Shown: positions 52,962 to 64,000 of the stretch, in pieces
Numbering within the stretch: the first letter of the stretch is position 1
How the letters are laid out: each line of letters starts with the position of its first letter
NCBI GenBank assembly: GCA_009760855.2
Contig: WPIO01000008.1
Span: 2,070,501 to 2,134,500 of the forward strand
Direction: 5' to 3'
DNA length: 64,000 nt
Source: Cristatella mucedo
Taxonomy: Eukaryota; Bryozoa; Phylactolaemata; Cristatellidae
The notes under the pieces: model-generated
What the model was told of the DNA's origin: nothing
The model's input: the letters and a program-made list of their open reading frames with translations, nothing else
Database searches by the model: none
Program-made: the position numbers and the translations under genes

Positions 52962-53046
<85 letters not shown>
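52962..53046 (+). repeat. (CTG)n trinucleotide repeat
   Basis: About 28 uninterrupted GCT/CTG triplets, 47 bp after the candidate exon 13 donor. Confidence 0.97.
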
Positions 53047-53047
<1 letters not shown>

Positions 53048-54644
53048 AAAGCTTGGGTGGTCGTGCTCTGCCTGCTGCCGCGGCTGCTACTGCTGCCTCG
53101 GCAGACAGTCGTGATTTGTTGTTTTGCACGTGAAAGGTGCAGTTTGTAGCCCGAGCATAGGGCTAGCATCCACGTGGGTGTTAGGACCAGTGATAGTCAA
53201 GTGAGCGATTAGTACCAGTCATGCCTGCTATCGAGAGCCGAGTCTGATATGGAAGCCGTGCCGCTTGCTTGACAAAAGTGGTGCTCTTATGAAATGCTAT
53301 CGGCAGTGACATATCGTGACGTCGGCACTTTGCACTTGGCTTTGCTTTCTGACCCCTCCCTCATGCTTATAGTTGCCTCGTGATACTGTCGACTGCTTTT
53401 GCATTATAGCGATTGCAACAACAAGGCCAAGCCTCTCTGACCCTGACCTCTGACATCGCGCCTCTCAGCCTTGGGTAGTGTATGGTGCCTGCACCCGAAC
53501 GTGTGCACTCGGCTGTAGAATTTCTCGTGAAATTTCATTGAGTGATATTTGAATCGAAGGCTTCTATCCTTCGTTACGTTTTGTTTAGGGAGTGTATAGT
53601 GATTCGCGATAATCTTTTGACGTTGCATTTTTTCAATATGTGCTACCAACTGCTTAGTGACAATTTTTCAAGAATTTTTAACAAAAAAAGGAAGAAGGGG
53701 AGCTGGATGATAGTTTTCAAGGACCACGGTAAGTAATCCTGGCTTTTGTAAGTATTCGTGTAATGATGTCCGATTTGAAGAACCGTAGACGCTGTTGGTG
53801 AGTCTACTAATAAGGCCTTGATTAAGGATATACCTATCGCGCCATCGATTGAATGGGTTGTCGGCCCTTCTTTCTAATTCATCCTGTGCATGCACGTGTT
53901 GGTGTTCTTTTGTGGGCATATGTATGCATGCATGTATGTGAGTGCATGCAGTTGCACTACTGCATGTGTGAGTGCGAATGTGTTCACGAATGCGTGTGTG
54001 TGACAAGTGTGTCTGTGTGTGCGCTTGTGTATGCAAGCATTTGCTTGTTTGAGCTGCATTTTTGCAGCATTTTTGCTTAGAGCTGTCGAATCAATGGAAG
54101 CGAGAGTACCAGCTGACTGCTGCAGTGCACTGCTGGGTGCCAGTGCTGTCACCTCCGGGTTTGAATCTTGCTAATATTGCTCATAATGATATGCGACTAG
54201 AAACTCACGGTTCATTAGTCGCAACGCCAAGCAAAGCCACCGTTGGTCGGATAGCCTGTGCCTCTTCGGACAGCCGCTAGCCTCAGCACGGCTCGCGGCC
54301 TGGCAGACACAGCAGCTAGCTCAGTGATCTATCCATCCGGGATCGGGAAAATGGCCTCCGACCAAGGTTGTGGCTTGTCACAAAAAGTTCTGCCAGCATT
54401 GGATGTGCAAGTGTTTTTTTCGGTGCATTGATTTGTGCCAGACAGAGCCGGTGTGGGTGACTTCCTTTTCCAACCGAATTTCGAGATGGCAGAGTAACTA
54501 TCGGGCGCTAACCGATGAGGAGAGTGAGGAAACTTTCTGCCTTCGTGACAGGACAAAGTTGGTGACGGCATTTGGCAGAGTGTTTACTTCGATGAAGCTC
54601 ACAACTTCTGAGCACTACGTAGGCTACAGCTCTTATGGGCAGTT

Positions 54645-55375
54645 TAATAATAATAATAATAATAATTCACTTGATAAAGCACCCTCAGAGAACTTAATCT
54701 CTCTCTAGGCGCTTTACATTTGCTGCAAAGTTAAATGCAATTGAATGGTAAGTAAAATCATGCTTGAAAAACAAACAAAATGAATAATATGGTTAGGGGT
54801 GACATGCACAGGGTCAGCATGCAAATGTGGTTGGTGGCAGCATGCACAGTGTCAGCACGCATAAGCACATCAAGGACGAATCACAGGGACCCGCTAAATG
54901 CTGTCCTAAATAGGTGTGTTTTTAGGTTCCTTTTAAATGTGGTCAGGTCGGGGATGTTCTGACGCAGGTCGGGAGGGAGTTCCAGGCTGTGGGAGCATAC
55001 GAACTAAACGCACGGTCTCCAAAGGATTTAAGGTTTGTACGAGGTATTTGTAGACTGTTGGATTCCGAAAAGCGGGTGGTACGATGCTTGGCCTGATGGG
55101 GTAGTAGATCTGAGAGATAGGCTGGAGCCATAGAATGAAGGGACCTAAAAGTGAGCAACAACACCTTGAAGTCAATCCGTTGCTTGACTGGTAGCCAGTG
55201 TAGGTCGGCGAGAAGTGGAGTAATGTGGCAACTGCGACGCTCACGACAGACAAGTCTAGCTGCCGAGTTTTGCACCAGCTGCAATCGCCTGATCGCACAT
55301 GCTGGTAGGCCAGTAAGCAGTGAGTTGCAGAAGTCGAGACGGGATGTCACGAATGCATGGACCGACTTAGTTTCA
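54645..55375 (-). mobile_element. CR1/L2-like LINE 3' end, well preserved
   Basis: The minus-strand open frame 55446-54943 reads [20 protein letters not shown] through [20 protein letters not shown]. The 3' UTR and (TAA)n tail are at 54645-54750. The sequence is nearly identical over long stretches to 2950-3400. It breaks abruptly at about 55375. Confidence 0.88.
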
Positions 55376-57874
55376 ACTCGGAGCGCTGGACACGATGAAG
55401 CAGTGTTCACTCCCTGGGCTGGGAAGCCATCGAGATGGCAGGCCATGTTTCTAAGAACTGTAACTGTCGCTTATGCTGGATCTGCACGAACCGACTGTGC
55501 TGAGCCCGCCGAGTATCTGGAATTCTTTGGAATTTCCTAGCATTGGCACCGGCTTCCTGGGAAAGCAAATGTCAAGCTGTCTGCGCTGGGCTAGCAAAAC
55601 TGTGACCACGAGACGTTGGCTAACGTTTCAAAGAGTCTTGTGGCCTGATTTTCCAGGGTTCACATTTGCCAAAAATGGGAACGCGTTGAATTAGCAGCAT
55701 GCAAACGAAAGCTTTCTCGGTTGACTGCCTTGTGAAGAAGCCTTCAAAATGCTTGAATGGGGTGATGCCATCGGGCGGTTGAACAGTCATAAGTCATAAC
55801 AGGCATAAGGAAGCGGCATCAACAGCCAATCTGTGTAGTACAGTGTCGAAGTTCAGAATGAGATGGCTCTGTAAAGACTCATTTTTCTCTGGCAACTGAG
55901 TCAGTGAGAGCTTTTTCACGACGCTGGGAGCATAGGTTCCCACAGGCTGTGGCTAACTACCATCTCCGATCTGAAATCACCAAAACCCTTGTATGGTCTC
56001 TGAAGAAATGCTTGCAATTCTCGACTCTCATATCATTCTCTGGGTCTGGGTCTTATTTGAGGCGCTTCTTTTACAGCTGGCGAGAAATCGCTCGTCGGTT
56101 GCTACCGAAGCTTGTGGCACCCATTCCAAATCTCAGACAACAAGCGATTAAAAGTTTTGGTGGAGCTACCTGCTATATGGGTCTAGAAAGAAGTTTAGTT
56201 CTCTTGAGGTGCTTTACAAATGTGTTATTAATATTATTACTAGTTTAGGTCATTTAGTCATTGAACACGGAAGCAAAACTTGCTTGACTTCGACCCCGAA
56301 TATAGGCTTTTGCAAAATAGTGCGCCCTGAAAGCAATGCTGGAAGATTTAACCGTGAAGACAATGTCCATTCCAATAACAATGGCTTGAACTTGTGACCT
56401 GTGGGAGAACTGCTTGCAATGCTTAGGGCAATGGCCATCCAACCTTGCCATGCCAACATAGCAACAGCTCTCTTGTCAGCTGATTCTTAGGGTCCATCGT
56501 TTCTCTGCCTCTTGAGAGATTACAGCCAGGATCTCGGAGATGTCATTATCACCAGCTATCGCTACCCGTGACCCTGCCTGCCGATTGGCAGCAGTTGTGA
56601 CATAGACGTAGGTATAACTATAGAGATAGATAGATAAATTGAGAGATATACATAGACAGACAGACAGACAGACAAGAGATGGATAGATAGTCAGTCACAT
56701 GCAAGGACACAGACGGAGTTGCTGCTTCGATTAAGGCATGCCTTCCTACTGACGGCCTTCACCCTCCCCCTCCCACCAGTGACTGCCATATTCGGCGGTA
56801 TTAAACTTGCCTCCTTCCCCCCCTGTGGAGTCGGCGGTTTTTCTGCTGACGACGTTAACAGGATGGAATAGGACTCGCTGTGGCTAGGAGGGCAGTTAAA
56901 GCCGAGCCGTGTCATCTGACAGCCCCGTCCTGCAGGCAGCCTTGCTTCGTGCCCCTGGCTGCTGTCTCGCGCTGTTTGCCCACTGTTGCCATTATCTGCA
57001 GTCTGCTCGCTGTGCAGACCTACTCAGCTGCCCACGTTGCTCCTCCCTGGGGGCAAGGGTTACGGTACGGATACGAGCCTTAATGCTAGCAGTGCATACG
57101 ACCTTCCAGCCCTCACCTTGCTCCCCCTCACCCCTGCCATGCCCCATCCCCCTCACCCTGCCCGGTCTCTTCCCCCTCACCCCGCCCTCCAGATGCATGC
57201 ATGATCGTGCATGATGCTTGCCCTTCAGATGCATTTCGTGTGGCATGTCGCACGCTCCAGCATCTTTCCCCTGGCGTTTGTAGCAAAAATGGCCGGCACC
57301 AACGCTCGTCCGGCGATGCTGGCCAGCTACGCTGGCCCCTAGAGCTGCTCGCCAGAGCGAGGACATGTAGGAGGGGGGAGCTCGCCAGAGCGGCAGCGAC
57401 TCCTGCTTTGTTGCGCTCCTGTTCCTTCCGGTGCTTCGTCTGCCTTCGTCCGAGTCATGCATCTGTTTCTGTCGAAGGGGCCTGCCGGCCGCAGTCGTTC
57501 TGCCGACCCTGCTGCCACATCCGGGCAGCTGTAAATGGGCTGGGGACTCCGCTGCCGCTGCTGCTGCTCTGCGCTTGCCTCAGTCAGCGGCACGAATGTG
57601 CAGTGGGTGGCACGGTCCTCACTCGCCTCACTGCGCCTCGAGTCGTTCGCGACTCGAGCCTCCTCCCTTTCTAGTAGTATCAGATTGCCAGATTCTTTGT
57701 ATCGTTGGCACGCACGCACGGGTGAGCATCACCGACAGCCTAGCTTGGCCAGCCAGACCAGACCAGCGCTGTGAGCTGCTGCTGCTGCTTAGAGTACGCC
57801 CTGCGGAGGAACTGGCTATGACCTGCGCACGCTCACTGTGCTTCAGTCGTTAGCAGTCCTCGGGAGCAGAAGAC
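55376..57874. other. Unassigned sequence right of the SLC37 exons
   Basis: Contains a 114-codon + frame at 55904-56248 without known motifs, a tail-like fragment at about 56185-56245 (GAAAGAAGTTTAGTTCTCTT, ATTATT), a GACA/GATA patch near 56640, and a GC-rich part (56880-57860) with a small perfect hairpin at 57637-57658. Confidence 0.45.
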
Positions 57875-57965
57875 ATTGGGGTGGGGACAATCGCTAAGCG
57901 TAGTAATAACATATTATTATTATTGTTGTTATTATTATTGGGGTGGGGACAATCGCTAAGCGTAG
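57875..57965 (+). repeat. 29-bp direct repeats flanking a 33-bp AT-rich insert
   Basis: ATTGGGGTGGGGACAATCGC plus nine bases occurs at 57875-57903 and again at 57937-57965. Between them is a TAATAAC/ATTATT-rich 33-mer. Confidence 0.9.
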
Positions 57966-58824
57966 CACCAGTAGAGCGCTACCCCCTGGGCCTTGGCTAT
58001 TCCGTCACCCAAATGTGTGTTAGCACTTAGAATGTTTGCAAAAACTACCGTGTAGCATGGAGGTTGCAATGAGAAACTACTTCTGAAACTGAAACCGAAA
58101 TGCACCATTAATGAATGGCTTCTTCAAAGGAAAGAACTTGAAGAATGAGGCTTTGACCCCCAACGGTGCTATGTAGCCGTATACTTCTCTGAAGAGCATC
58201 CGGGGATTGTTGTCGCACTAACTAGTGTGTTCGTGACCTAGTGATGTGCAGTTCTTGTTGCTGGGTTCGGAGGCCTCCTGCATCGTTCACTGCCTGCATG
58301 ATCTGGGTGCTGCAGATCATCCAATAGGGCTCTTAAATAGCGGTTTTCCAGAGTTTGTAATTAAAACAGCTGGTTGGTTTTTCTTTTGATAGAGTAGCTC
58401 ATACCTACCCTTTCATCCACTGGACGTGGCATCAAAGCTAATGAAAACCATATTTGCATAGCCTCGTACATGGAAATACAATTCGAATTACTGCTGGGGC
58501 ATGATGAAGTGGCCTATGTCTGGACGGAGGCAAAAAATGCTGTGAACACACATGCTGAGAATATTCTCTTACTGTACCAACCTTTTTTCGAGTGGTGACC
58601 TTTCATAGACTTGATATGCATATTGAGTGCTCGTAAATGTTGCTCAGTTTTGGTTTTCATTAGTCAGTAACATCCTGAAAGTCTACTCGATGTCGCAGGT
58701 GCTTGACCGAAGGAACAAATTCGAGTAGAAAGTACGATACTCCTAGGTTTCTTTTTTCTGGCAAACTCGCTTTGCTCTGGCTGCCCTTACCCCGCCCACC
58801 ACTGCCTCGCGTTTCCCTTTCCAG

Positions 58825-58900
58825 CAAATGTAAAGCGCCTAGGAAGAGATTGAGTTCTCTGAGGGCGCTTTATCAAGTGCATTATTATTATTATTATTAT
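58825..58900 (+). repeat. LINE/SINE (ATT)n tail
   Basis: AGCAAATGTAAAGCGCCTAG followed by GAGATTGAGTTCTCTGAGGG and (ATT)6-7. Confidence 0.75.
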
Positions 58901-58949
58901 CACAGTCACGGGATGGCAGCTTGATAATAGCTATTGCCGTGATAACCGC

Positions 58950-59165
58950 TGTCGAGGTGTGAGGTGCTTGCTCTTCACGACACGACACGATCGGTCGCAG
59001 GTTTGAGTCCTGTACTTGACGATCCTTTGTCAACTGCAAGCGACGTGATGATATCCGTGACAGCTCTCTTCTGCTGCTATGTACACTAACCGTTCGATCA
59101 TGCTTCCTTTGCACTAAATGTAAAGTGCCTAGAAAGGGATTAAGTTCTCTGAGGATGCCATAAAG
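58950..59165 (+). mobile_element. SINE head followed by LINE-type tail
   Basis: The head GAGGTGCTTGCTCTTCACG with GGTCGCAGGTTTGAGTCCTG (B box) and CGATCCTTTGTCAACTGCAA is followed at about 59085 by ACCGTTCGATCATGCTTCC and AAGTGCCTAGAAAGGGATTA, a LINE-type tail. Either two insertions or one composite element. Confidence 0.55.
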
Positions 59166-59319
59166 CTGTGCTCGCCCTCTCCCATCTGCTGCTGCGCAGC
59201 CATCCATGTCTGGCATGCCCACGGAGCGTGCCTCGTCCGAGGCTGCAGCAGATATCACGAGCACACTCGGCACTGCCGGCAAGTCATGCCGCTAGCCCCC
59301 CCCCCCCGATGCACCACCA

Positions 59320-60401
59320 GGATTAGTAATAATAATATTGATAATAGTAATAATACATTTGATACAGCGCCCTCAGAGAACTCAACCTCTTTCTAGGCAT
59401 TTAACATTTACTGCAAAGGAACCATGATCGAATGCTAAGTGGTAGCATGCTCAATAAACAAGAATAACCTGGTTAGGGGTGACATGTGCAGGGTCATGCT
59501 AGTATGATTAGTGGCAGCATGCAGTGTCAGCTGACATTAGCATATAAAGGACAAATCACAAGGAACCACCAAATGCTGTCAAAACCAGGTGCTTTCTTAG
59601 CTTCATTTTAAATGTCAAGTTGGGGTGTGTCTTGACCTCAATCGGGAGTGAGTTCCAGGCTTCGGGAGCATAGGAACTAAAGGCACGGTCTCTAAAGGAT
59701 TTGAGGTTTATCCAAGGCATAGCTAAACGATTCGATTCAGAAAAGCAGGGTGCTTAGCCAGGTGGGGAAGTAGATGTGCTTGGTAGGCTGGAGCTAAATA
59801 ATGAATAGACCTAAAAGTTAGTGACATAACCTTGAAGTCGATGCTTTGCTAGACTCGGAGCCAGTGCAGGTCGGCGAGAAGCGGTGTGATGTGGCAACTG
59901 CGACACTTACGACAGACAAGCCTGGCTGCAGAGTTTTGCACCAGCTGTAAGCACCTGACTGCACACACTGACAAGCAGTGAGTTACAGAAGTCGAGACGA
60001 GATGTCACATGCATGGACCATTTTAGATGTTGTATCCCTGTCTAAACAAGCCCGAATTTTAGCAATATTGTGTAGCTGAAAGTAGGCAGACTTGACCGTG
60101 GAGCTGGTATGGTCGTCTAACGAGAGGTCGCTTTGGAATATGACACCTAGATTTCGTGCAGATTCAACATGAGATATGCTGGCAGAGCCGATTTTGAGCA
60201 TTAGTCTGCCCAGTTTCTGAATCACACTTGGTTTGCCCCTAACTAGTAAGTTGGTTTTATCATCATTCAATTTTAGAGAGTTTGCTGCTATCCATGTGTG
60301 GATGTCATCAATATATGCAGCAAAGGAGTTGTGAGAATTCGACATGCTGGAGGGCTGGGAGGGATCAAAGCAGAGGTACAACTGAGTGTCATCTGCATAG
60401 A
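59320..60401 (-). mobile_element. CR1/L2-like LINE 3' half with YADD motif
   Basis: The minus strand runs from HFYADDTQLYLCFDPSQPSS (about 60400-60345) through LKLNDDKTNLLV, SARNLGVIFQSDLSLDDH and FQLHNIAKIRACLD. It then passes the C-terminal region (59700-60000) to the 3' UTR and (TAA)n tail at 59320-59360. It is cut off just upstream of YADD by a SINE beginning at about 60402. The open frame from 60381 to 59983 is the best preserved part. Confidence 0.85.
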
Positions 60402-60565
60402 AGTGGTAAGGCGGTTGCTTTCACGACCTCGGTCCCGAGGTCGTGTGTTCGATTCCTGTGGTGGCGATTCTCTATCGCCACTGCAAGCGGTGGTGATAGC
60501 CATAAAGGCTCTTCTGTCGCTATACAAAAAGAGGCTGTTTAATCAGCTAGGATTTATTTAAGTGA
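60402..60565 (+). mobile_element. tRNA-derived SINE disrupting a LINE
   Basis: GGTAAGGCGGTTGCTTTCAC, GGTCGTGTGTTCGATTCC (B box), CAAGCGGTGGTGATAGCCAT and GCTATACAAAAAGAGGCTGT, then TTAATCAGCTAGGATTTATT. It removes the LINE sequence upstream of the YADD motif. Confidence 0.85.
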
Positions 60566-61944
60566 AAGCCTGGAGTGACGAATGGGTCTGGCCTTGGTCT
60601 TTCTAGGGACAGCCAATCGTAGGGAGGTTGAATGGATGTGTCTAGTGGCAAGCCGCCCACCCAAGCACCCTTTTCTAGTTTGCCCGAAGGTCGAGGGGGG
60701 AGGAGGGAGGGATGTTGGTGGACCAGCTGCCGTTGGCCTCGCTTCCCTTTCTCTCCCCGAGGCCTTGGGACGAAGCTGCCACCACAGGGCAGATTAGCGT
60801 GCTGCGGGCACGGTCGCCACGCTCGAGCAGAAGCTGCATGTCGCCTGCACATCGTGGTCCGGCGAAGGTGGGCTCTGCTGCATGCCTCTGCAGCGGCCGA
60901 AAGTGCACGCTAGCAGCTGCCACCGCCTTCTTCTCTGACCAAAGTGCGACTGAACTAAGCTCGATTGTAAACCCAAGGAGCAATCCTTCCGCCGCCCCCC
61001 CCCCCCCCCGTGCAGCCAGCCACTCTGCTGGTGCATGCTGTAGCATTGTCCGCTTCCACATTGTCATCATGTTAATTGTCATCGTGCAAACTCTTGTGCT
61101 CTGGGAGTCTATCGCTGTCGCGGCTCTATTTTTATCCTTGTGTCGCCCACCAGCCGCTGGCTGTCACCTGACTCAGTGGGGGGGAGCCCTGGCTGCAGGC
61201 AGCCTGCCTTTCCCTCACTAGGCCTCTGCACACAGTAAGCCGCTGCTGCCTCTGAATTTGCTTCTGCTAAAGCCGCCCCCCAGCTGCTGCTGCTGCTGCT
61301 TAGCGGAACAGACGTCATGACTAAAAAGCGCCGCCGCCGCCGCCGTGCAGCGCCCCCGGCTGCAGGGCTGCCGGGACAAAGGCCTCTGCAGCACAGACGC
61401 CTGCCTGCAACGGTTTTAATTTAGTTCGTGCTCGGCAGGGAGCCGATGTTTTTTTTTCTGCCTGCAGTCCATTGTCTGGCATCATGGGAGGTGTGTTTTC
61501 TTGTTCTAAGCTGTGGCTAGGCTCACCGGGTGCCTCTCGGTGCCTAGCATCGGGCAGCATCAGGCATGCGTACTTGTATGCGAAGCAGCAAAAGGCGAAG
61601 TCGGCCGAAAAGCAACGCAGACAGCTCGAGACAATGCCTTAGGCTGAGACATTGTCTCGAGCAGACAGCCTCGGTCTGCCGTTGCTGCTTGGGAGCGTTC
61701 GTGCGACGTTTGAGCTCCCAAGACACATCTCCTGGCCCCGGTGGCAACGAGGGAGGCAAGCCGATTGCAGATAGAAAAAGAGCTCATGGTGGTGGTGCAG
61801 AGGCTGCCGCATTCACTCCAGGCGGCTCGAGTTGCTGCACTGGGACAGACCGACAAGCTGGTCGCAGCCTTGCGTCGAGGCTTGGTGTAGTTCCGAGCTC
61901 TCTCTGGGGGTGGGGTGCAGACAGCTTTCGTGCTCTTTGTATTT

Positions 61945-62880
61945 TTTATATCTCCGTCTTTAACTCCATAAAGTCATAAAGACCGTGTGGGTGTTACGCA
62001 GGAGAGTTTTGTATAGCGCACTCGCAGCCTGAGCGGCTTTCGGTACGCACGCATTCGGTAGCCAACAGACTTTGACTCACGCAACAAAGAGAAAGTGTGA
62101 AGCATAGCAGAGTCAGGAGAGCAGTTGAGGTAGTGAGTAGCATGGAAGTAGCAGCTCGGGACCGCTGAAAAGGATGTGCCATAGTCGGCAGTAGGAGAGT
62201 AGTTGTCGTTGCGTAAGAATTGTGAAAGCGAGTTCCACAGTCTAGGACCTGCAGAGCTAAAGCTTCTGTCGCCAACTGTCTTTAAGCAGAGGAATGGGAC
62301 AGCTAATTTATTGTCCACACAGGACCTGAGGGCGCGAACAGGCTGAAACTGATGCAGCAGTTCAGCTAGGTACGAAGGAGCCAAGCCGTGGCGGGCCTTG
62401 TGGGTCAGCGTAAGAACTTTGCTCTGTATCCTTTGCTCAACCGGCAACCATCCTAGCTCTTTCAGCAGAGGTGACACGTGCTCAAACCGCTGGGACTTGA
62501 AGACCAGCCTTGGAGCCATATTCATAGTCATCTGCAGTGGCCTAATAGCTTTCTTTGGCCGCTCAGCCAAAAGGGAATTACAGGTTGTGATGGTCGCACG
62601 GCAGCATCACCTATTAGAACAGCAAAGCCTTTTAATCCAGCCACACGCTTAAGGTGTCCTATGAGCAGCAGTTTGGTTTTATCGTCGTTTAGTTTCAAAA
62701 AGTTTTCCGACATCCAGGATCGAATGTCGGCAAAGCAAGCATTCAGTTTGTCAGTTGCTGTAGCAGATTCCGACGGTTTGAACGACAAATACAACTGAGT
62801 ATCGTCAGCATAAAAGTGATATCCTATTCCACGGGTCTTAATCACTTTTCCCAGAGGCTGAGTATCTCTTCCATACCTAG
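61945..62880 (-). mobile_element. Second LINE family (CR1/L2-like), RT C-terminal half
   Basis: The minus strand shows GIGYHFYADDTQLYLSF (62830-62780), DIRSWMSENFLKLNDDKTKL (about 62735-62675), HVSPLLKELGWLPVEQRIQS near 62450, KARHGLAPSYLAELLHQFQP and VGDRSFSSAGPRLWNSLSQF. A 3' UTR of about 200 bp follows. A frame change separates the two halves near 62560. The sequence is distinct from the (ATT)n-tailed family and ends without an ATT repeat. Confidence 0.85.
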
Positions 62881-62999
62881 CTGACCAGCTGTGTCAGTGT
62901 CAGCCTCCTCGTGCCCTCAGCGTCCCTATGGACTGCAGTAAATTAGCTGTTCCAAGCCTCTGCTTGTGGACCGTTGGCGACAGACGATTTTGCTCTGCA

Positions 63000-63235
63000 G
63001 GTACTAGACTCTAGAATTTGCTTCCACAACTCTTAAGCAACAACAACTACTCTCCTGCTGCCGACTATGGCTCATCGTGTCCATGTGTCCTGAGCTGCTA
63101 CTTCCATGCTATGCACTTCCTCGACTGCTGTCCTGACTCAGCTATGCTTCCCACTTTCTCTTTGAGAGGACGTCTGTTGGCTACAGCGTGTGCACCGAAT
63201 GCCGCTTGGACTTTGAGCTTGCTGTAGAAAAACAC
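63000..63235 (+). mobile_element. Second LINE family, short plus-strand 3' fragment
   Basis: It contains CAACAACTACTCTCCTGCTG, the UTR block with the Cys-Tyr-Phe-His-Ala coding remnant and CTCAGCTATGCTTCCCACTT, matching the inverse of 62050-62230. Confidence 0.7.
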
Positions 63236-63762
63236 CTAAGTGCTTAGCACTTTGTCTTTGTGGCTTTGTGAAGCTACAGATAGAGATTACATTACATTAC
63301 CTGCAGAAGCTTTGATAAAGCAAGCTGTCACCACAGTCCTGCGTGACTGCTACTTTTCTAGAGTCGGTTCTTTTGCAAAAGCATTAGTCACAGGTAAGAA
63401 TGGTGTCGAATCAAGGCCAGTGGCTGTCTAACCCGCATCCCTCCCACGGCCCATCGAGTTGGTGGGTAGCCCATCTAGGATTGACAAACGATGGCTAGGC
63501 TGAATGAGGGTAACGAAAGTGAGAGGGCCGACTCCGAAATCGGCTGAACCTGAGAACCTGGCGCTCCCTTTCCCAGACCAGACCTAGCGTGAGAAACCCA
63601 CCCAGTGGTGTACCCCAGTGACGTATGAATCGGTGAAGTGCTGTGGGTCTCAGTTTAACGATCTCATTCGTTCTTGCACTTAGCCATAACGGCATTGGCT
63701 GCCTAAAGGGGTACGTGTCAGTGTGTCTCTCCTCTGTCTCTGTGTGTGTGTCTCTCTCTCTC

Positions 63763-63810
63763 TCAATATATATATATATATATGTATATATATATGTATA
63801 TATATCCATC
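63763..63810. repeat. (AT)n/(GTAT)n microsatellite
   Basis: TATATATGTATATATATATG-type repeat after a short (CT)n tract. Confidence 0.9.
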
Positions 63811-64000
63811 GCTTTGCCCCTCCCTCGTTCTATTACCTCTCTAAATTCAGCAGTGGCATGTGGCATGCGGTGTGTACTCTTGCTCCAATCGATCTGCAAC
63901 AAAAAGCGAGCACCAAAGGACTGCTTGCTAATTCCGGATTCCTGCAGCCCGTTGCTTGGTTTACGTCTGAGCTGCTAAGTAATTGCGAAACCGTCGGCTG

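Noticed and set aside
63301-63392. Open segment ending ...SRVGSFAKALVT before a consensus CAG|GTAAGA, possibly SLC37 exon 14
   Set aside because: The Ala-Leu-Val-Thr-Gly end recalls the family's Gly-Ala-Leu-Val-Asn-Gly, but about seven residues of a membrane helix would be missing and a Lys would sit in it. A longer version of the exon is not in the required phase.

Overview
This window looks like nuclear DNA of a metazoan, most likely an invertebrate. It is intron-rich, has GT-AG introns of 0.1-10 kb, very long microsatellites, many truncated non-LTR retrotransposons, tRNA-derived SINEs and hAT DNA transposons. No prokaryotic gene organisation, rRNA or functional tRNA gene was seen. Species assignment is not possible from the sequence alone.

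The one clear host gene lies on the + strand. It is an SLC37-family (organophosphate:phosphate antiporter, MFS) sugar-phosphate transporter, closest by eye to the SLC37A1/A2 type. Twelve coding exons can be placed between 5510 and 46405 by matching peptide motifs, GT/AG splice sites and intron phase. Every junction is phase-compatible and the joined coding length is 1149 nt (383 codons). The probable first exon lies in a CpG-rich stretch (about 5300-5830). The last roughly 120-140 residues expected for the family are not convincingly present. A 41-nt candidate exon at 52874-52914 fits in phase and sequence, and the remainder probably lies beyond the right edge.

Region by region: 1-5110 is repeat debris upstream of the gene (LINE 3' ends, SINEs, and a decayed DUF4371-type hAT transposase relic at 3840-5110). 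5300-19000 holds the promoter/CpG area and exons 1-6. 18893-26009 is a 7.1-kb intron that hosts a 3.19-kb hAT element with terminal inverted repeats and an 8-bp target duplication, a LINE, and a relic of a restriction-like-endonuclease (R2/NeSL-group) retrotransposon. 26010-46405 holds exons 7-12 with two introns of almost 10 kb filled with SINEs, minisatellites and CT/GT/GA tracts. 46406-64000 is mainly repeats: a perfect 46-bp palindrome beside a 23-bp minisatellite, a (CTG)n run, and two LINE families.

The main repeat system is a CR1/L2-like LINE whose 3' end finishes in an (ATT)n tail. At least one class of tRNA-headed SINE here ends in a similar 3' tail, so the SINEs probably borrow this LINE's machinery. 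A second LINE family without the (ATT)n tail is present at 14215-14640, 61945-62880 and 63000-63235. Most other long open frames come from microsatellites or minisatellites and are not genes.
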